Below, one piece after another: positions 11,673 through 23,256 of a DNA stretch of 64,000 nt. The DNA comes from Argyresthia goedartella. Lineage: Eukaryota > Arthropoda > Insecta > Lepidoptera > Argyresthiidae. Each line of letters begins with the position of its first letter. The first letter of the stretch is position 1. A model generated the notes under the pieces. It was not told where the DNA came from. It saw only the letters and a program-made list of their open reading frames with translations, and made no database searches. The translations under genes were made by a program, and so were the position numbers. The DNA lies in assembly GCA_949825045.1 (NCBI GenBank), contig OX463816.1:16115579-16179578 (forward strand). The letters are read 5' to 3'.

Positions 11673-12068
11673 GAAGTGTTTGTTATCGCCTGGTGGTGGT
11701 GGAATGACGTCAATGTGATTTTGTACGCAATGGATGGAGGCACATCGACATCCCTTTAGTTTTATAGTCAAAACTTGGTTTTAGAAGAAACAGGGTTTTT
11801 AAAAATATGAATATTCTCTATATTAATTGTTCTTCATTCGCTAAGGAAGAAATTATATAAAGATCAAATTACAAATGTAGGGAAACAAAACTAAGTTTAT
11901 TTAACTTCAAAAACTTTGAAACAACCAGTATAAAGCTTATGATAGGAAAAATATTCAAAAGTATCAAATCGGTATGAACTGAGAAGTGCTACCTTACACT
12001 GTGTATTCATTATACCACTTAAATAAATGTTCTCTGATCTAAATCATTCATTATAGGTAAGTAAATTA

Positions 12069-13016
12069 TTAAAGTCTAGTCATCTGCACTAAACAAATGT
12101 GATAAACTGGATAAACCTCTGATATTTCTACGGCCAGGCGCAACTCTACGACAGTAAAACGCCTGAAGGTTTCAGCAGATCTCCAATTGCCTCTACTGAT
12201 AATATCCTCTATAGGACTATTTTCTAGCCAGCTTTTGGAGGCTACCGCCGCTCTACAGCTTCCCGCAGAAGCCTGAATACCTGATTCGTTTAACACGTTT
12301 CTGACCCAACCCGCAATGTCAGCTCTCCTAGCTTGTTTTGGTACGCCACGTGTTGATACAAGTAATCGGGTTTAGATTCATCTCTTCTCTGCTTTCCCAC
12401 GTTAATTAACTTCTTTACCCAAAGTACGGGGCTCAGGCATTTAACGGGATTATCTTTCAGTTTCCATACAGATTGTTGATAATCAGCTGAATCTGTTTTG
12501 GATCCGAATTTAGGGACCAACATAATTTTATTGTCAGACACTTTGCAATCAGAAACATTAACTCGCAATAAGGTTAAGTCGTGTACTCTGCATCCAGAGC
12601 ACAACAACAGGACCGACGCTGCGCATCGAGACACTTCATAGAGGTTGTTTGTCTCAGGGTCTAATTGAGAAATGTGATTGATGTTGAGGTAGTGCTACTA
12701 CCTCAGCATCCCAAATAGGTGGTTTGGGACCTTTTGGCTTAGCTAGGGCTATCGATCTCAAAACCCGCTATACTAAAGGGTGGCTACTAAGTGGAGCAGC
12801 AGTGTCAGGGTCACAAAAGGTTGAAACTACTGACTTGTGACATAATATAGTGCTGTAAGAGAGTCCCTCATCCTGTTGAAGGACAGCTAGGAAACGCGCC
12901 AGATCAGAACAATTTGGGTTGTTTTCAGAAACATTGTTTTTACGAGCCCAATTGAGCCATCGCATCCATGCAGGCTTATAAGACCTTAGAGTAAAAGGTC
13001 GCCAATTCGCTTTCAA
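12069..13016 (-). pseudogene. DIRS-1 tyrosine recombinase (broken)
   Basis: Three minus-strand pieces make up a phage-integrase-type recombinase, the enzyme DIRS elements use for integration instead of a DDE integrase. 13016-12768 carries the N-terminal SAM-like domain (PFTLRSYKPAWMRWLNWA, FLAVLQQDEGLSYST). 12634-12290 carries the first catalytic arginine context (LLCSGCRVHDLTLLRV). 12296-12069 carries the degraded HxxR box (GSCRAAVASKSW) and SRGNWRSAETFRRF near the expected tyrosine. Frame changes and stops separate the pieces, and the HxxR histidine is not visible. It is the 3'-most gene of DIRS-1. Confidence 0.8.
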
Positions 13017-13019
13017 AAG

Positions 13020-14930
13020 TTATTTTTGTTGTTCAGACCAACTATCTAAATGCCTGCTCCACCCCCACATTTCCATATTTCGAGAGTCATCTCCGAGACT
13101 TTCTGCGGGGGCCTGCCGGTCGTAGTGTCGACCAGCACTCGAGGAAGATTCATTATTGCCCAAGGCGGGGCGATCGCCCGGCTCCTTAGATCTGGCCGCC
13201 AAAACACTCTCTCCCATTTGGTTGCCACTATTAGGAATATCCCTCAGCAGTTGTTCAGGTGTTGCAGGACCTTTTGTATTAAAAATGGTGGCGGAAATAT
13301 CCAAGCCAGAGGATAATTCCATGTTCGAGAGAGTGCGTCGTGAAATTTGGCATGACTGTCCAGACAATCTAGGGTACAGTATTTTGGAACCACGTGTATT
13401 ACTGATGAAGCAAACAAGTATATTACGGTGTCCCCCATTTGGCAAAGATTTGGCTTGTAGCTTGCGGTAAAAGATGCCATTCTGGTGCTGCGCGAACACG
13501 GGACAACCCGTCCGCCTCCGCATTGTAATTTCCCGGTATGTAATGGCACTGACAGGTTCATTCGTAATTTGTCAACCAACTTCAAAATCTTGAAGGTTAG
13601 CCCTAGAATTGTCGGTGACTTGGTACCCCCCTCGTTGGGTAGGTAAGACACTGCTGTCTTGTTGTCCATTTGTAAGTGAAGAGATGCAAGGTGGAGTTTC
13701 TGACCTTGACTTTCTATGGCTCTCAAAATAGCCAGTAGTTCCTTGTGGTTGCAATGCAACTCCTTCTCTGCTTCTAACCAACGCCCTGACATAACAACAT
13801 CGTTTATTCTGGCTCCCCAAGCCAAGTCTGAAGCGTCCGTTGCCATATAATGGGTCGGATGCGCCGCATGTATATGTGAGGCGAGTGTGTGATGTGTCAG
13901 CCACCATTCTAGCTCTTTTATGGCTGAAATTGGTATTGTTAACTGTTTCAAGGAGGTCTGATTCAGATTGTCTATACAAAGCCTCTGTAACCATCGGTAA
14001 TTGAGTCTTCCCCTCGGAACAGCAAAACTCGCAAAGTTCAACATGCCTATTAGACTTTAAAGTTGTTTTGTGGTAATTGTCTTGTGCTCTAGAGCACACT
14101 TGATTGCGGTCTTTAATTTTACGCACTTTTTCTCTGGAAGCATTTTCTGATTCGTCCAGGGATTCCAAAGAATCCCTAAATATTCGATTTTTCGACTCGG
14201 AGTGAGACTCGATTTCTCTGTGTTTACCAACCAGCCCAATATTTTGAGTATGATTAACGTTAGCTCTACTTGTGTATTCAGGATACATGCTTCGCGGTGC
14301 GCAAGAAGATAGTCGTCTAGATACACTACTAGGCGTATTCCGTGCTGGCGAAGCACTTGCGCAACCCAGTTGCTTACCTACGCAAATGTTTTTGGGGCTG
14401 TGCTCAGCCCGAAAGGCAGACAATTCATTTCGATCAATTTTCCCTTGTAAAATTGGCGTAGAAATCGCCTGTGACGAATGCTTACAGGCAAATGGAATAG
14501 AATGGTATGCCTGTGATATATCTATTTTTACGAGATAATCTCTGGGTTGTAGGAAGTCTGGAACCCTGTGCATATTTATCAACCGGAAAGGTTGAACATT
14601 CACGTAAGCATTAAAAATTTTGAGGTTAAAAATTGGTCTCATTGTCGAGTCTCCTTTGGGGACTAGAAACATTTTTGATTAAAAACTTGGAGACAAAGGG
14701 ACTGGGGTCAGTACGCCTTCTGTTTTCATTTTCGTCAGAATTTGAGATTTTTCCGCCGAAATGTTGCCTGTCGGCTTTTGTGTAAATCCGGCGTATGAAG
14801 TGGGGTTTTTTTCAAAAACGGGATCCGGTAATTGGAAATAATCTTGAGGGTGTAGTCCGGTGCCTCCATTTCTAACCAGCTTTGGTAAAAGACATTTGAG
14901 ACAGTTGGCCGGTTCTGAATAGACTCGTTG
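13020..14930 (-). pseudogene. DIRS-1 reverse transcriptase and RNase H (broken)
   Basis: Minus strand from about 14930: WLEMEAPDYTLKIIS-like pol start, FLVPKGDSTMRPIFNLK and [17 protein letters not shown]. After a frame change come the catalytic VVYLDDYLLAH near 14330 and EYLGILWNP. RNase H follows from 14044 with YMATDASDLAWGARIND, KELLAILRAIE and LQMDNKTAVSYL (acidic residues in place). A DIRS-type connection with YIPGNYNAEADGLSR-like and VLQHLN stretches, in shifting frames, leads to the recombinase. At least three frame changes. The YLDD box and the fused RT/RNase H next to a tyrosine recombinase identify the family. Confidence 0.85.
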
Positions 14931-14949
14931 AGTCAGAATCGTCGAGGTT

Positions 14950-15681
14950 GGCCGCGTGTCCTATTCCGGTGGGATACGGGAGAGCTTCGACGGGCGGCAC
15001 CGTAGGTTCCGATGTCTCCCCTTGTAATTGTTTGTCTTCCGCCGCGGCCACGAAAGGATCTCATGGGGCCTATATTCATGTTGGGCCTCTGATTATAAGG
15101 TCTCGTACAGTTTTGCTCAACGGAGCGTTGTTAGAAGGTTCTCTGAGGTGGATGCATCTGCGCGGAAGGGTTTCGCGTTACAGAGGCAGACGTACCTGGA
15201 TCGGTCTGCGTTGAAGAAGTGCGATCTCTATTATCTCGGGGCCAGAAAACCTTGCGAACGCCGCCCGCTCTTTCGAGGGTAGTTGTAAATTCTTCCCCAT
15301 CAAAGGTGCAGGGAGGGATTTTGCGTAATAGACCTTTGTGTACAGGATCGTCTCGAATCGTCTCCCGGCGCTGTTGAATCAGCTCTGCCCTGTGGCCGCA
15401 GACCATTTGTAGGGAATCGCTAGAAATTTTGGCTTAATCACCAGTCACGAACATATCATTGATTTTCTCATTGAGCTCATAAAAACTGATACCGGGGGTA
15501 TTCTTAGCATAAGCTAAGAAACTTCGCATTTCTTTTTCGAGGCAATCTCGTTGTTTTACGAGCGCGAAACTCAGGGAAGCGAAAGCTTTTTCTGTATTAC
15601 TTATGGTCTTAGAGGAGTCGTAACGTTTGACTTCGTCATTAGTTTCTAATTCCGTAAAACCGGGGCTGTGCCGGTAGTTTT
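14950..15681 (-). pseudogene. DIRS-1 gag, C-terminal half
   Basis: Continues the reading frame of the N-terminal gag piece across the 1460-bp insertion: the last residues before it (YSDVQKN) connect to YRHSPGFTELETNDEVKR here. Further on are KAFASLSFALVKQRD, an in-frame stop near 15434-15436, GHRAELIQQRR, LLRKIPPCTFDGEE and an Arg/Gly-rich end. Gag-like by position and composition; no zinc knuckle is seen. Confidence 0.7.
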
Positions 15682-17141
15682 GTAATGGTACACAAGAGTC
15701 AGTTCATTTAATACTTCAATTTTCGTGACAGAGGGCTAGCCCATCGCCGCACTGTAAAGGTACACACATTGAATACAAAAGTCAGTTCCTATAACGCTTG
15801 GGTTATTGAGTGATTCGAAGTAAGTTGGCAAGAAAGGGGCCTGAGAACGTGGTTAGTTCGAGGAAGAGAGGTCGGGTCAGGTTATTTTGTCGCATTCCTG
15901 CGAAATGTGTAGGGATCAGAGCCGATTTGGTTGCGCGCTGAATAAATTATGAATAACTAAATAATGGAAGGTTTTATGGATCTATACGGAGAAAGCTAAT
16001 GTGTTGACTGCAAATATACAATTGCGATTGATTATTACGTTGTGGTGAGTCTGACATCACGGGTTTGCGTATCATTCCAGTGATCTTTGTCGTAGACGCT
16101 AGCGGTCAGGCAGGCTTAATTAATCGCAACCGCTTATATAAGCTATATAGCCAGCGATCGACAAATTTTGTGTATCGGCAATACCAAATGACTTGAGTGA
16201 TAACCGTTGGTTGATTAGAAACTATGCGTACACAACATTGTAGAACAGCGGGCTTGCATGGCATGGTTGATTGAAATTAGACCCTGTGTAGTTAGAGTTA
16301 AGAAGCTAGCGCTTGCGCAGATTGTTTCACGCAAAGGACGCCATCTCAGACATGTGGGGCCTATAAATACGAGCGCGTGGGTTCGCGAAAATTCAGAACA
16401 AAGTATAAACGTTGTCAACTCAGATAACCTATCCTGTTGATATCTTTGACATTTGAGTGTTGTCGGGGACGCGCGAAGAGATCAAATTACAGTCTAAAAT
16501 TCATTGTTTAGGGACGGGTAGGTAATTTTGGCTTGCCTTGGATCATTTTGATTCAAGTTGCGTCTTTAAATTACCTTTTGAGGAAACTGCTAGTTCAGAC
16601 CCATTTCGGAAAATCAAATCGCAATTGTGTAAACCCGGTCTATTTGGATCGTTATTGCCGTGAACTAATTATATAATTGGAGCCACTAAAGCCGCTATTA
16701 GCGAGCACATGAAATATCATTGATTACTCACGTCGTAACACTACGACGAATAACCATACGACATCCCAAACAAATATTATAAATTGTGGTCGACCACGAA
16801 AAGAAGCTCCAAGCGCCCATATGTACAAAAAAAATAATGGTACCATTATACAAAAGATAACAAAGATCGATCTGGCGCAAAACACCGCTAACTGATGCGA
16901 AATACCGGCTTGCGGGCATACATGCTTTCTCTGTTTAACTTGAAACTCTAACTTCCTGAACCAATCTTCCGTTCGACTATTGAACGCCTACTGAACTTCT
17001 CAACAAACGAGAAATTCAGACTTATCATTCTTAACTTGCAATTTTCACAGCTGAATCGGGACATCTAAGTTAGAAGTAGATAGAATAGACGATCATAGCT
17101 TCTGATTGCGGTGGCTCGACGTTAGCTATTTATGCCGTTAC
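15682..17141. mobile_element. 1460-bp insertion with 6-bp target duplication AGTTTT
   Basis: Flanked by AGTTTT at 15676-15681 and 17142-17147. Removing the insert plus one copy restores the DIRS-1 gag frame (QKN-YRH) without a gap. The outer ends are similar (GTAATGGTA and, complemented, GTAACGGCA), which may be short terminal inverted repeats. The left end also contains, on the minus strand, the GCGGCGATGGGCTAGCCC block found in the SINE at 37955-38230. No transposase ORF was recognised. Superfamily unknown. Confidence 0.75.
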
Positions 17142-17706
17142 AGTTTTTCTGAACGTCTGAATATCGAACATTTCGCCATTCCGGATCATCAAAACACTGA
17201 ATAGTTTTAAGGAACTCCAAATAAGAAGCTGGTGTTCTGGGTACTACTGGCTCTTGAACCCTAGTAACGATGCTGGTTAGTGAGAACTCTGGCTGCTGAG
17301 GTTCTAGTTCCTCCGTGCGTTCACTGTCGTAAAGTTGGTAGCTAACATTATCGTCCAAATAATCACCGTTATCGCGAGGGGAATTATCACGCTTGTATAT
17401 ATCTGTTTCGTCTAGCCGGCTTTTAATATTGGAAACCTCTATGAGAAGCAAATCAAGCCTATCAGCCCTATCGTCGACATCGCGGCGCCGGTGGCACGCG
17501 CGCTTGTTTCGACCTGCTCGACCTTTAGAGCGACCTCTGGATTTTCTTGATCCGCTGTAACTGGAACTACTAGAATTACTCCCCGATGACGCAGAACTGG
17601 TAGAACTATCCTTACTAGAGGAACGAGCCCTCTTTCGTTTATTGCTGCGACGTGACCCCGAAGTGTTTTTATTTGGGGCATGATCAGCCAAAAGTTGATC
17701 GTACAT
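17142..17706 (-). pseudogene. DIRS-1 gag, N-terminal half
   Basis: ATG at 17706 is chosen because the open frame upstream lacks an ATG. The product begins MYDQLLADHAP and has a long Ser/Arg/Lys-rich tract (RSSSKDSSTSSASSGS, then SRKSRGRSKGRAG). It ends in FLKTIQCFDDPEWRNVRY before the insertion at 17141. The SR-rich start fits a nucleic-acid-binding gag protein of DIRS elements. The gene is split rather than decayed here; the frame continues at 15681. Confidence 0.7.
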
Positions 17707-18154
17707 TTTGTTAAATTTCTCGTCTGAAATTAATAAGTAAGCGAATGCTACCTCTAATCTAAAAATAGCCCACAAATGTGGGCCTGCAGCATAAAAGCGT
17801 GCTATAGAAAAGCGTGGTAATTTTATGCGGGTAGCTCGATTTTAAGCGCTAACGATATGAAAATAAGACACAGGGATATCAATAATGAAATAGAAACACT
17901 CACCTGATTTCTTCGACAAGTAACACTTGTAAATGAAATTAAAATTAGGGCATTATTGCAACTAAATAAAACAGCGCCTTCGGTCTGACCGAGGCTGTTG
18001 TCGGAACGGGAACGAAGACGTCAATGACGGCAAATCGCGATTCAAAAACCTGAACGCTAACTGCAGGTGGAGATGGAAGGGGGTGGGACTAGGGAAAGAG
18101 ATGGCGCTATAGGACAGAAAGGGACGAAACGGAACGGAAAACGATAGGCATATA
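17707..18154 (-). other. DIRS-1 leader between terminal repeat and gag
   Basis: Untranslated 5' region of DIRS-1 on the minus strand. No ORF or motif recognised. Confidence 0.4.
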
Positions 18155-18197
18155 TCATTTACTTATTAGGCTTCAAATAACGGTACAGTTGTTTAAT
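18155..18197 (-). repeat. DIRS-1 5' terminal inverted repeat (interrupted)
   Basis: Matches the complement of 11672-11630 with two mismatches (TTACTTATTAGGCTTC, AACGGTA, GTTGTTTAA). The last 13 bases (18185-18197) are repeated at 23242-23254 after the Jockey LINE, where the repeat continues for only a few bases. Confidence 0.8.
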
Positions 18198-18450
18198 TAC
18201 TCACCGTCCAGCACCCGTGCAGGACGGTCGTGTTTACTCTCTCCCGCTGCCGCCCCGGCAGCAAGTTTTTCCTTCTCTTTCACCCGCGCCCGCGCCAGCG
18301 CCCGCGAGCGCGCCCGCGCCTGCGTGCGATAGACCTCTCTCTCGCACGCCCGTGAGACCCCCTCGGGTCAGTCCGCCGCGTGTGTTGTGCCCAGGTTGGA
18401 TTGTTTCACAAGTAGGCACTCACCCACACACTAGGCTACACACCCAAGCC

Positions 18451-20006
18451 ATGGCCCCCAAACCAGACACTAATTTACTTATCGAGATAGGTAAATATGT
18501 GTCTTCGGTCCCCTTGTTGTTGGAGTATGTACTCCAACAACTGTCTCCATTTCCTCCGGATCGCCCGTTGATCCAAATTATTAGAGCCGCCGATCCCCCC
18601 GCTAGCCCCTCAACCAGCTCCGAAACTGACTCGCACCCTCGCTCACCGGTTCTTGCATCCCCCGCAAACCCCTCAACCCCAACCCCAACCCTCAGCTCTC
18701 TTTCCCCTATAAATTCACCGCCATCCAATTTCAATGAGGAAACTCATTTCACCCCCGTCATCTCAAAAAACAAAAAGCGGAAGAACCGGTCTTCCGAGTC
18801 CCCCGTAAGCCCCGAGGCCAAACAGATCAGGCCCGCTGCCATGTCTCTGTCTCCGCTAACCCCAAAACCCACACCGTGTTCAACAAATTCCCCCGCCCCC
18901 CCCGCGCCCCGAACTCTGATCCTTCAGAGCCCTCCATCCCCCACCGGTACCGCGAATACCGTAGCCCCACCAACCCTCGCGCCCCGCGCTCGCCCCCCAC
19001 CACCAGTAATAGTCCGAGACGAAACCGCCTGGACTCGGGTATCGATCCATTTGCAAAGAAATAGAATCAAATATACATCGGCCATTGCATCAGCCGGAAC
19101 CCGCGTCCAGGTGGCAGAGTCCAAAAGCCACCGCGCAATCACCAAATTCTTGAGGGCGAACCATATCGCCTTCCATTCTTACTCTCTCCCCGAGGAGAGG
19201 ACTTTTCGTTACATAGTCCGCCCCGTCCCCACAAATATCCCCACATCCGTCATCAAAAATGACTTAATCACCAAAAACTTCCCGGTAATAGAAGTACATA
19301 GGATGCACCATGCAAAAACCGCGTACCGGCCTGCAAAGGCATTTAACATGATCCTAGTAATTGCCGAACCCACCGCCGCTGGTAGGCAGATTAGCCCCCT
19401 TCAATCCCTCTGCGGTCTAAAAGACATCAGCGTCGAAAGCCCCAAATCCGCCAATATCATTTCACAGTGTTACAACTGTCAAATGTATGGACATGGCCAA
19501 AGCAGATGCTTTGCCCCCCTCCCCCCCGTTGCGTGAAATTCGCAGGCAATCATGCCACCTCCGTTTGTGGGAAGGACGCGGCAACCCCTCCCACCTGCGT
19601 GTTGTGCGGACAGACCGGCCATCCAGCCAACTATGGCGGATGCCCGGCAGCCCCAGGCGCAAGTCGCAGGTGGGAACAGAGCCAGAGTTCTTCCCAACAA
19701 GCGCCCTCTCAACGCTCTCTCAATTTTTCTAAGCCCCTATTTCCACCCAACACCACCTACCCCCTTGGACAAGGCTTCGGGCCACGGCCCCATTTCCTCC
19801 AACGGCACCTTAAGCGCCGCCAACTTCATAAACTACCCCCCCACCTAGGGCATTCATCCCAAGTCTTCTCGACCTCCCCACACTATATCCCCCAAATTTT
19901 GCCTCTTTCAGGCGCACCCCTTTTACATACGCCTTCGTCACCTCCACCACCCACCAACCCACCCTTTATACCTAAACTACCATCATGTATAGTACGCCCA
20001 TTTTAG
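18451..20006 (+). pseudogene. Jockey LINE ORF1 (gag-like, zinc knuckles; one frameshift)
   Basis: ATG at 18451 in a good context (AAGCCATGG). The N-terminal half is Pro/Ser-rich and low complexity. Around 19030-19480 lies the folded domain typical of Jockey-clade ORF1 (HSYSLPEERTFRYIVRPVP, the pre-knuckle region), then CCHC knuckles: CYNCQMYGHGQSRC, CVKFAGNHATSVC and CVLCGQTGHPANYGGC. After the first knuckle the frame changes inside a C-run at 19511-19527, so the frame stops at 19536 while the remaining knuckles lie in another frame that ends at 20006. The protein would bind element RNA for retrotransposition. It overlaps ORF2 by 22 bases. Confidence 0.85.
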
Positions 20007-22898
20007 TAAACTCGACAAACGGACGGACAAAGCCCCACAGTCTAACTTTAGCGCTCTATAACGCTGATAGTCTCCTTAAACAGAGAGAAGAAGTTGCCGA
20101 TCTTCTCAATAGACATAAAATAGATATCCTCGCGGTCCAAGAAACTTACCTAAAACCCAAACATAGGCGCTTTAATATAGCCAAATATAGTCTCCTCCGT
20201 ACTGACCGCTTACCGACTCAGAACCGACCAAATAACCCCAAAGGCGGTACCGCCATCTATTATAAAAAATCTTTGCACGTTTGTTCTATAGTCACCCCCC
20301 AACTAGATAATTGCGAAGCAACTGCCATCCGCATTGCAATGTCAGGTCACGATCCCATAGTCATAGCATCAGTCTATCTGCCGGCAGGACAGAAGATGAT
20401 AGCTAATGATATCAAAGCCCTCTTAGAACTAGGTAGTACAGTTATCCTAGCTGGTGACTTCAACAGCAAGCACCAGCAATGGAACTGTAATGAGACAAAT
20501 ACCAACGGACGGACCGTACACAGACTTCTCGAATCCCTCGATAACTGCGAAGTCATAGCTCCCTATGCCCCGACCTATTATCCCTACACTGCTGACCACA
20601 GACCAGACATTCTCTCCTACTGTATCTTCAAAAACATTAGCCTCCCAGTCAGGGACATAAGTGTACTTAGCGAGCTTCACTCGGATCATAGACCGGTCTT
20701 ATACTATCTCGGCAGGCCATTCGACCAAGCGACTGAAACCAGGACCGTTATTAACAACCGTAAATTCAAGCAAGCTCTCAGTAAGCGGGACCCAAGATTA
20801 GATATCACATCAGAAATTGACAATAGAGCCCAACTAGAAGCCAAAATCTATGACATAGGCAGCAGTCTCAACGAAGCCCTGACCAGCGCCTCTAGCGAGG
20901 TCCCGGTACAGGCCAACCATAGCTTCGAACTCCCAGAGGACTTGAAACTGCTGCTTAGTGCAAAGAATGCGGCACAAAGAGATTATGATAACTGTCCCTC
21001 AGAAATCACAGAATTCAAATGCGTCGCCTCCAACGAGAGTTTACCAGATGCATGCGAGAGCTCAGAGACAGTCGCATGAACGACTTTGTCTCCAGCATAG
21101 CCCCAAGTTACACTGCCATATTTAAATTCAGTAAATACCTCAAATCCGATGAGATTGTTCCCATGCCCCCCTAAAACGGGATAACCAACCCGCAGCCTTT
21201 GATGACGACGAAAAGGCTGAATGTCTTGCCAATAGTCTAGAAACCCAGTGCACTCCCTCCTCTCAACCAATAGACCCCGATCATCTTAACATGGTCAACT
21301 CTGAAGTTGAGCATAAAAGCTCTCTCCCCCCCATACCCGAGATCACCCTTGAGGAAGTGCAAAAAGTAATAAAGGAACTCAATCCTAAGAAATCCCCGGG
21401 GCTTGATAGAATCACTAATATGGCAATTAAATCTTTCCCTCTCAGACTCCTAACAACCCTTACGGTAATTTTCAATGCCTCCCTCCGTCTCTGTGCCTTT
21501 CCAACCGCATGGAAAGAAGCTGACGTTATTGGCTTTCACAAACCCCGGAAAGATCGAACCGACCCCACTTGCTATCGCCCCATTAGCTTACTCTCTTCAA
21601 TAGGCAAAGTCTATGAACGGCTTATTCTCAACCGACTCAAAGACATTTGCATAGACAAAAATCTCATACCCAACGAGCAGTTTGGCTTTAGACCTAAACA
21701 CTCGTGCGTCCAACAGGTGCACCGCATAACGGAGTACATTTACAAAGGGTTCCACACAACGGCAAAGTCCAAAGATACCGGTGCCATATTCTTTGACGTA
21801 GCGAAAGCTTTTGACAAATTTTGGCACAATGGTCTTATTTATAAACTTTACCAACTCAACCTCCCCGATAGGCTTGTACTCATTATCAAAGACTACCTCA
21901 CTAAGCGCAGTTTTTGCTATCGAGTAGAAAAATCGCGTTCTAGGCCCCACCCCATAGCCGCCGGAGTCCCGCAAGGCTCAGTTTTCTTCCCCACCCTCTT
22001 TTCACTTTACGTCCAAGACGTCCCCCGCACGCCATACGTCGAGCTAGCCCTTTACGCTGACGATACGGCTCTCTATTACACCAGTAGGAAGAGGGCGCGC
22101 GTTTGTCAAGTACTCCAGAAAGCAGTAACCGACGTCGGTGAATGGGCTCTCAAATGGAGAATAGAGATGAACCCCGAGAAAAGCGCAGCCGTGCTTTTCT
22201 CAAGGGGTAAAACTCGAGCTGACCGCGCGTCCTCTTCACTACCCGAAATCACCCTCTTTGACCGCCCTATCCCCTGGGAAAATAAAGTGAAGTATTTAGG
22301 CGTGACATTAGACTCCCGACTAAACTTCAAATCCCACATTAAAACGGTCCGTGACAAAGCAGCCTTCTACATGGGTAGGCTTCACCCGCTCATGAGAAGT
22401 AAAAGAAATCTTCCATTGCGCTGCAAAATAACTCTATTTAAAACTTGCATCCGTCCGGTCTTCACGTATGCAAGTCCAGTCTTTGCACACTGCTCCCACT
22501 CCCTTAAGCCCCTTCAGGTTTTACAAAATCGCTTCATGCGAAAAGCCGTAGGTGCCCACTGGTACATGCGAAACGTAGACCTCCATAGTGACTTTAGACT
22601 CCCCACAGTAAAGCAATATATGAAAGAAGCGTCCGAACGCTTCTTCATTAATGCATCTAGCCACCCAAACCCGCTTATAGTACAAGCATCCCTTTATGAT
22701 CCGACCCCAGATATAAATAAGAAACACCTTTTCAAAAGGCGCCCCAAAGACGTCCTCCTAGAGCCGGAGGACGATATCACGAAAGCTCTTAAAGCTCAAC
22801 CACCCCCCGCCCCTCAGGCACGTCAACTTGACGAAGGCTGTGTTCCCGAAGCACTACAGCGTCTCAGATACCAAATTTGGATTGAAAGAGATCCTTAA
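19985..22898 (+). pseudogene. Jockey LINE ORF2: endonuclease and reverse transcriptase (two frameshifts)
   Basis: ATG at 19985 overlaps the end of ORF1. Endonuclease from about 20040: ILAVQETYLK, VIASVYLPAG, LAGDFNSKHQQWN and ELHSDHRP keep the Asn, Glu, Asp and His motifs. RT from 21290: KKSPGLDRITNMAIK, CYRPISLLSSIGKVYE, GVPQGSVFFPTLFSLY, the catalytic LALYADDTALYY and KYLGVTLD. The stop is at 22896-22898. Two frame changes interrupt it, one near 21000 and one in a C-run at about 21166-21172, so three frames are used in turn. All catalytic motifs are intact, which suggests recent inactivation or homopolymer errors. The protein nicks target DNA and primes reverse transcription there. Confidence 0.9.
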
Positions 22899-23256
22899 AT
22901 TTATCTCTCAAAGATGATCTAGCCTTCAAGTTATAAATGGCCCTAATGGCACGTTTCTGTAAGATAAAAATACGTTCAACAAGTTTCATTCCGGAAACTT
23001 ACAGTGCGCTATATATCGCCCAAAAGGGCAAATTGCAGGTAGAAAGCCTTCAGCATATACCGAGGCCATGGCTCACAGTTAATTCTTACTAAGACAACTG
23101 TAAAAACAAAGGGGTTGTTTTTAGTCCGTATACCACACGAGCTGATTCCCGCTCAATATGTGGGGACCCGGACATAGCAGGGAGGTCTGACTCCTGGGCA
23201 TGGGTATTTCCATTTTTTTCCCCTCCAACAAAAAAAAAAAAACAGTTGTTTAATAG

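Larger units (their letters stand above)
18198..23241 (+). mobile_element. Full-length Jockey-clade LINE with 13-bp target duplication
   Basis: Flanked by the exact 13-bp duplication ACAGTTGTTTAAT (18185-18197 and 23242-23254). It has a 5' UTR (18198-18450), ORF1 with zinc knuckles, ORF2 with endonuclease and RT, a 343-bp 3' UTR and a poly(A) tail (23229-23241). Length is 5044 bp. It sits in the DIRS-1 terminal repeat, so it is younger. It is GC-richer than its surroundings. Confidence 0.93.
11554..23256 (-). mobile_element. DIRS-1: decayed DIRS-like tyrosine-recombinase retrotransposon
   Basis: Minus-strand order is terminal repeat (23256-23242, interrupted, then 18197-18155), gag (17706-14950), RT/RNase H (about 14930-13020), tyrosine recombinase (13016-12069) and complementary hairpin (11672-11554). 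This is the DIRS arrangement and differs from LTR elements by the recombinase and inverted ends. Two later insertions are nested: a 1460-bp element in gag and a Jockey LINE in the terminal repeat. All ORFs are broken. Confidence 0.85.

Noticed and set aside
15682..17141. Intron in DIRS-1 gag
   Set aside because: On the coding strand it starts GT but ends AC, and it is flanked by a 6-bp duplication, which fits an insertion better.
18420..18734. Minus-strand frame opposite Jockey ORF1
   Set aside because: Gly-rich shadow of a Pro-rich coding region.
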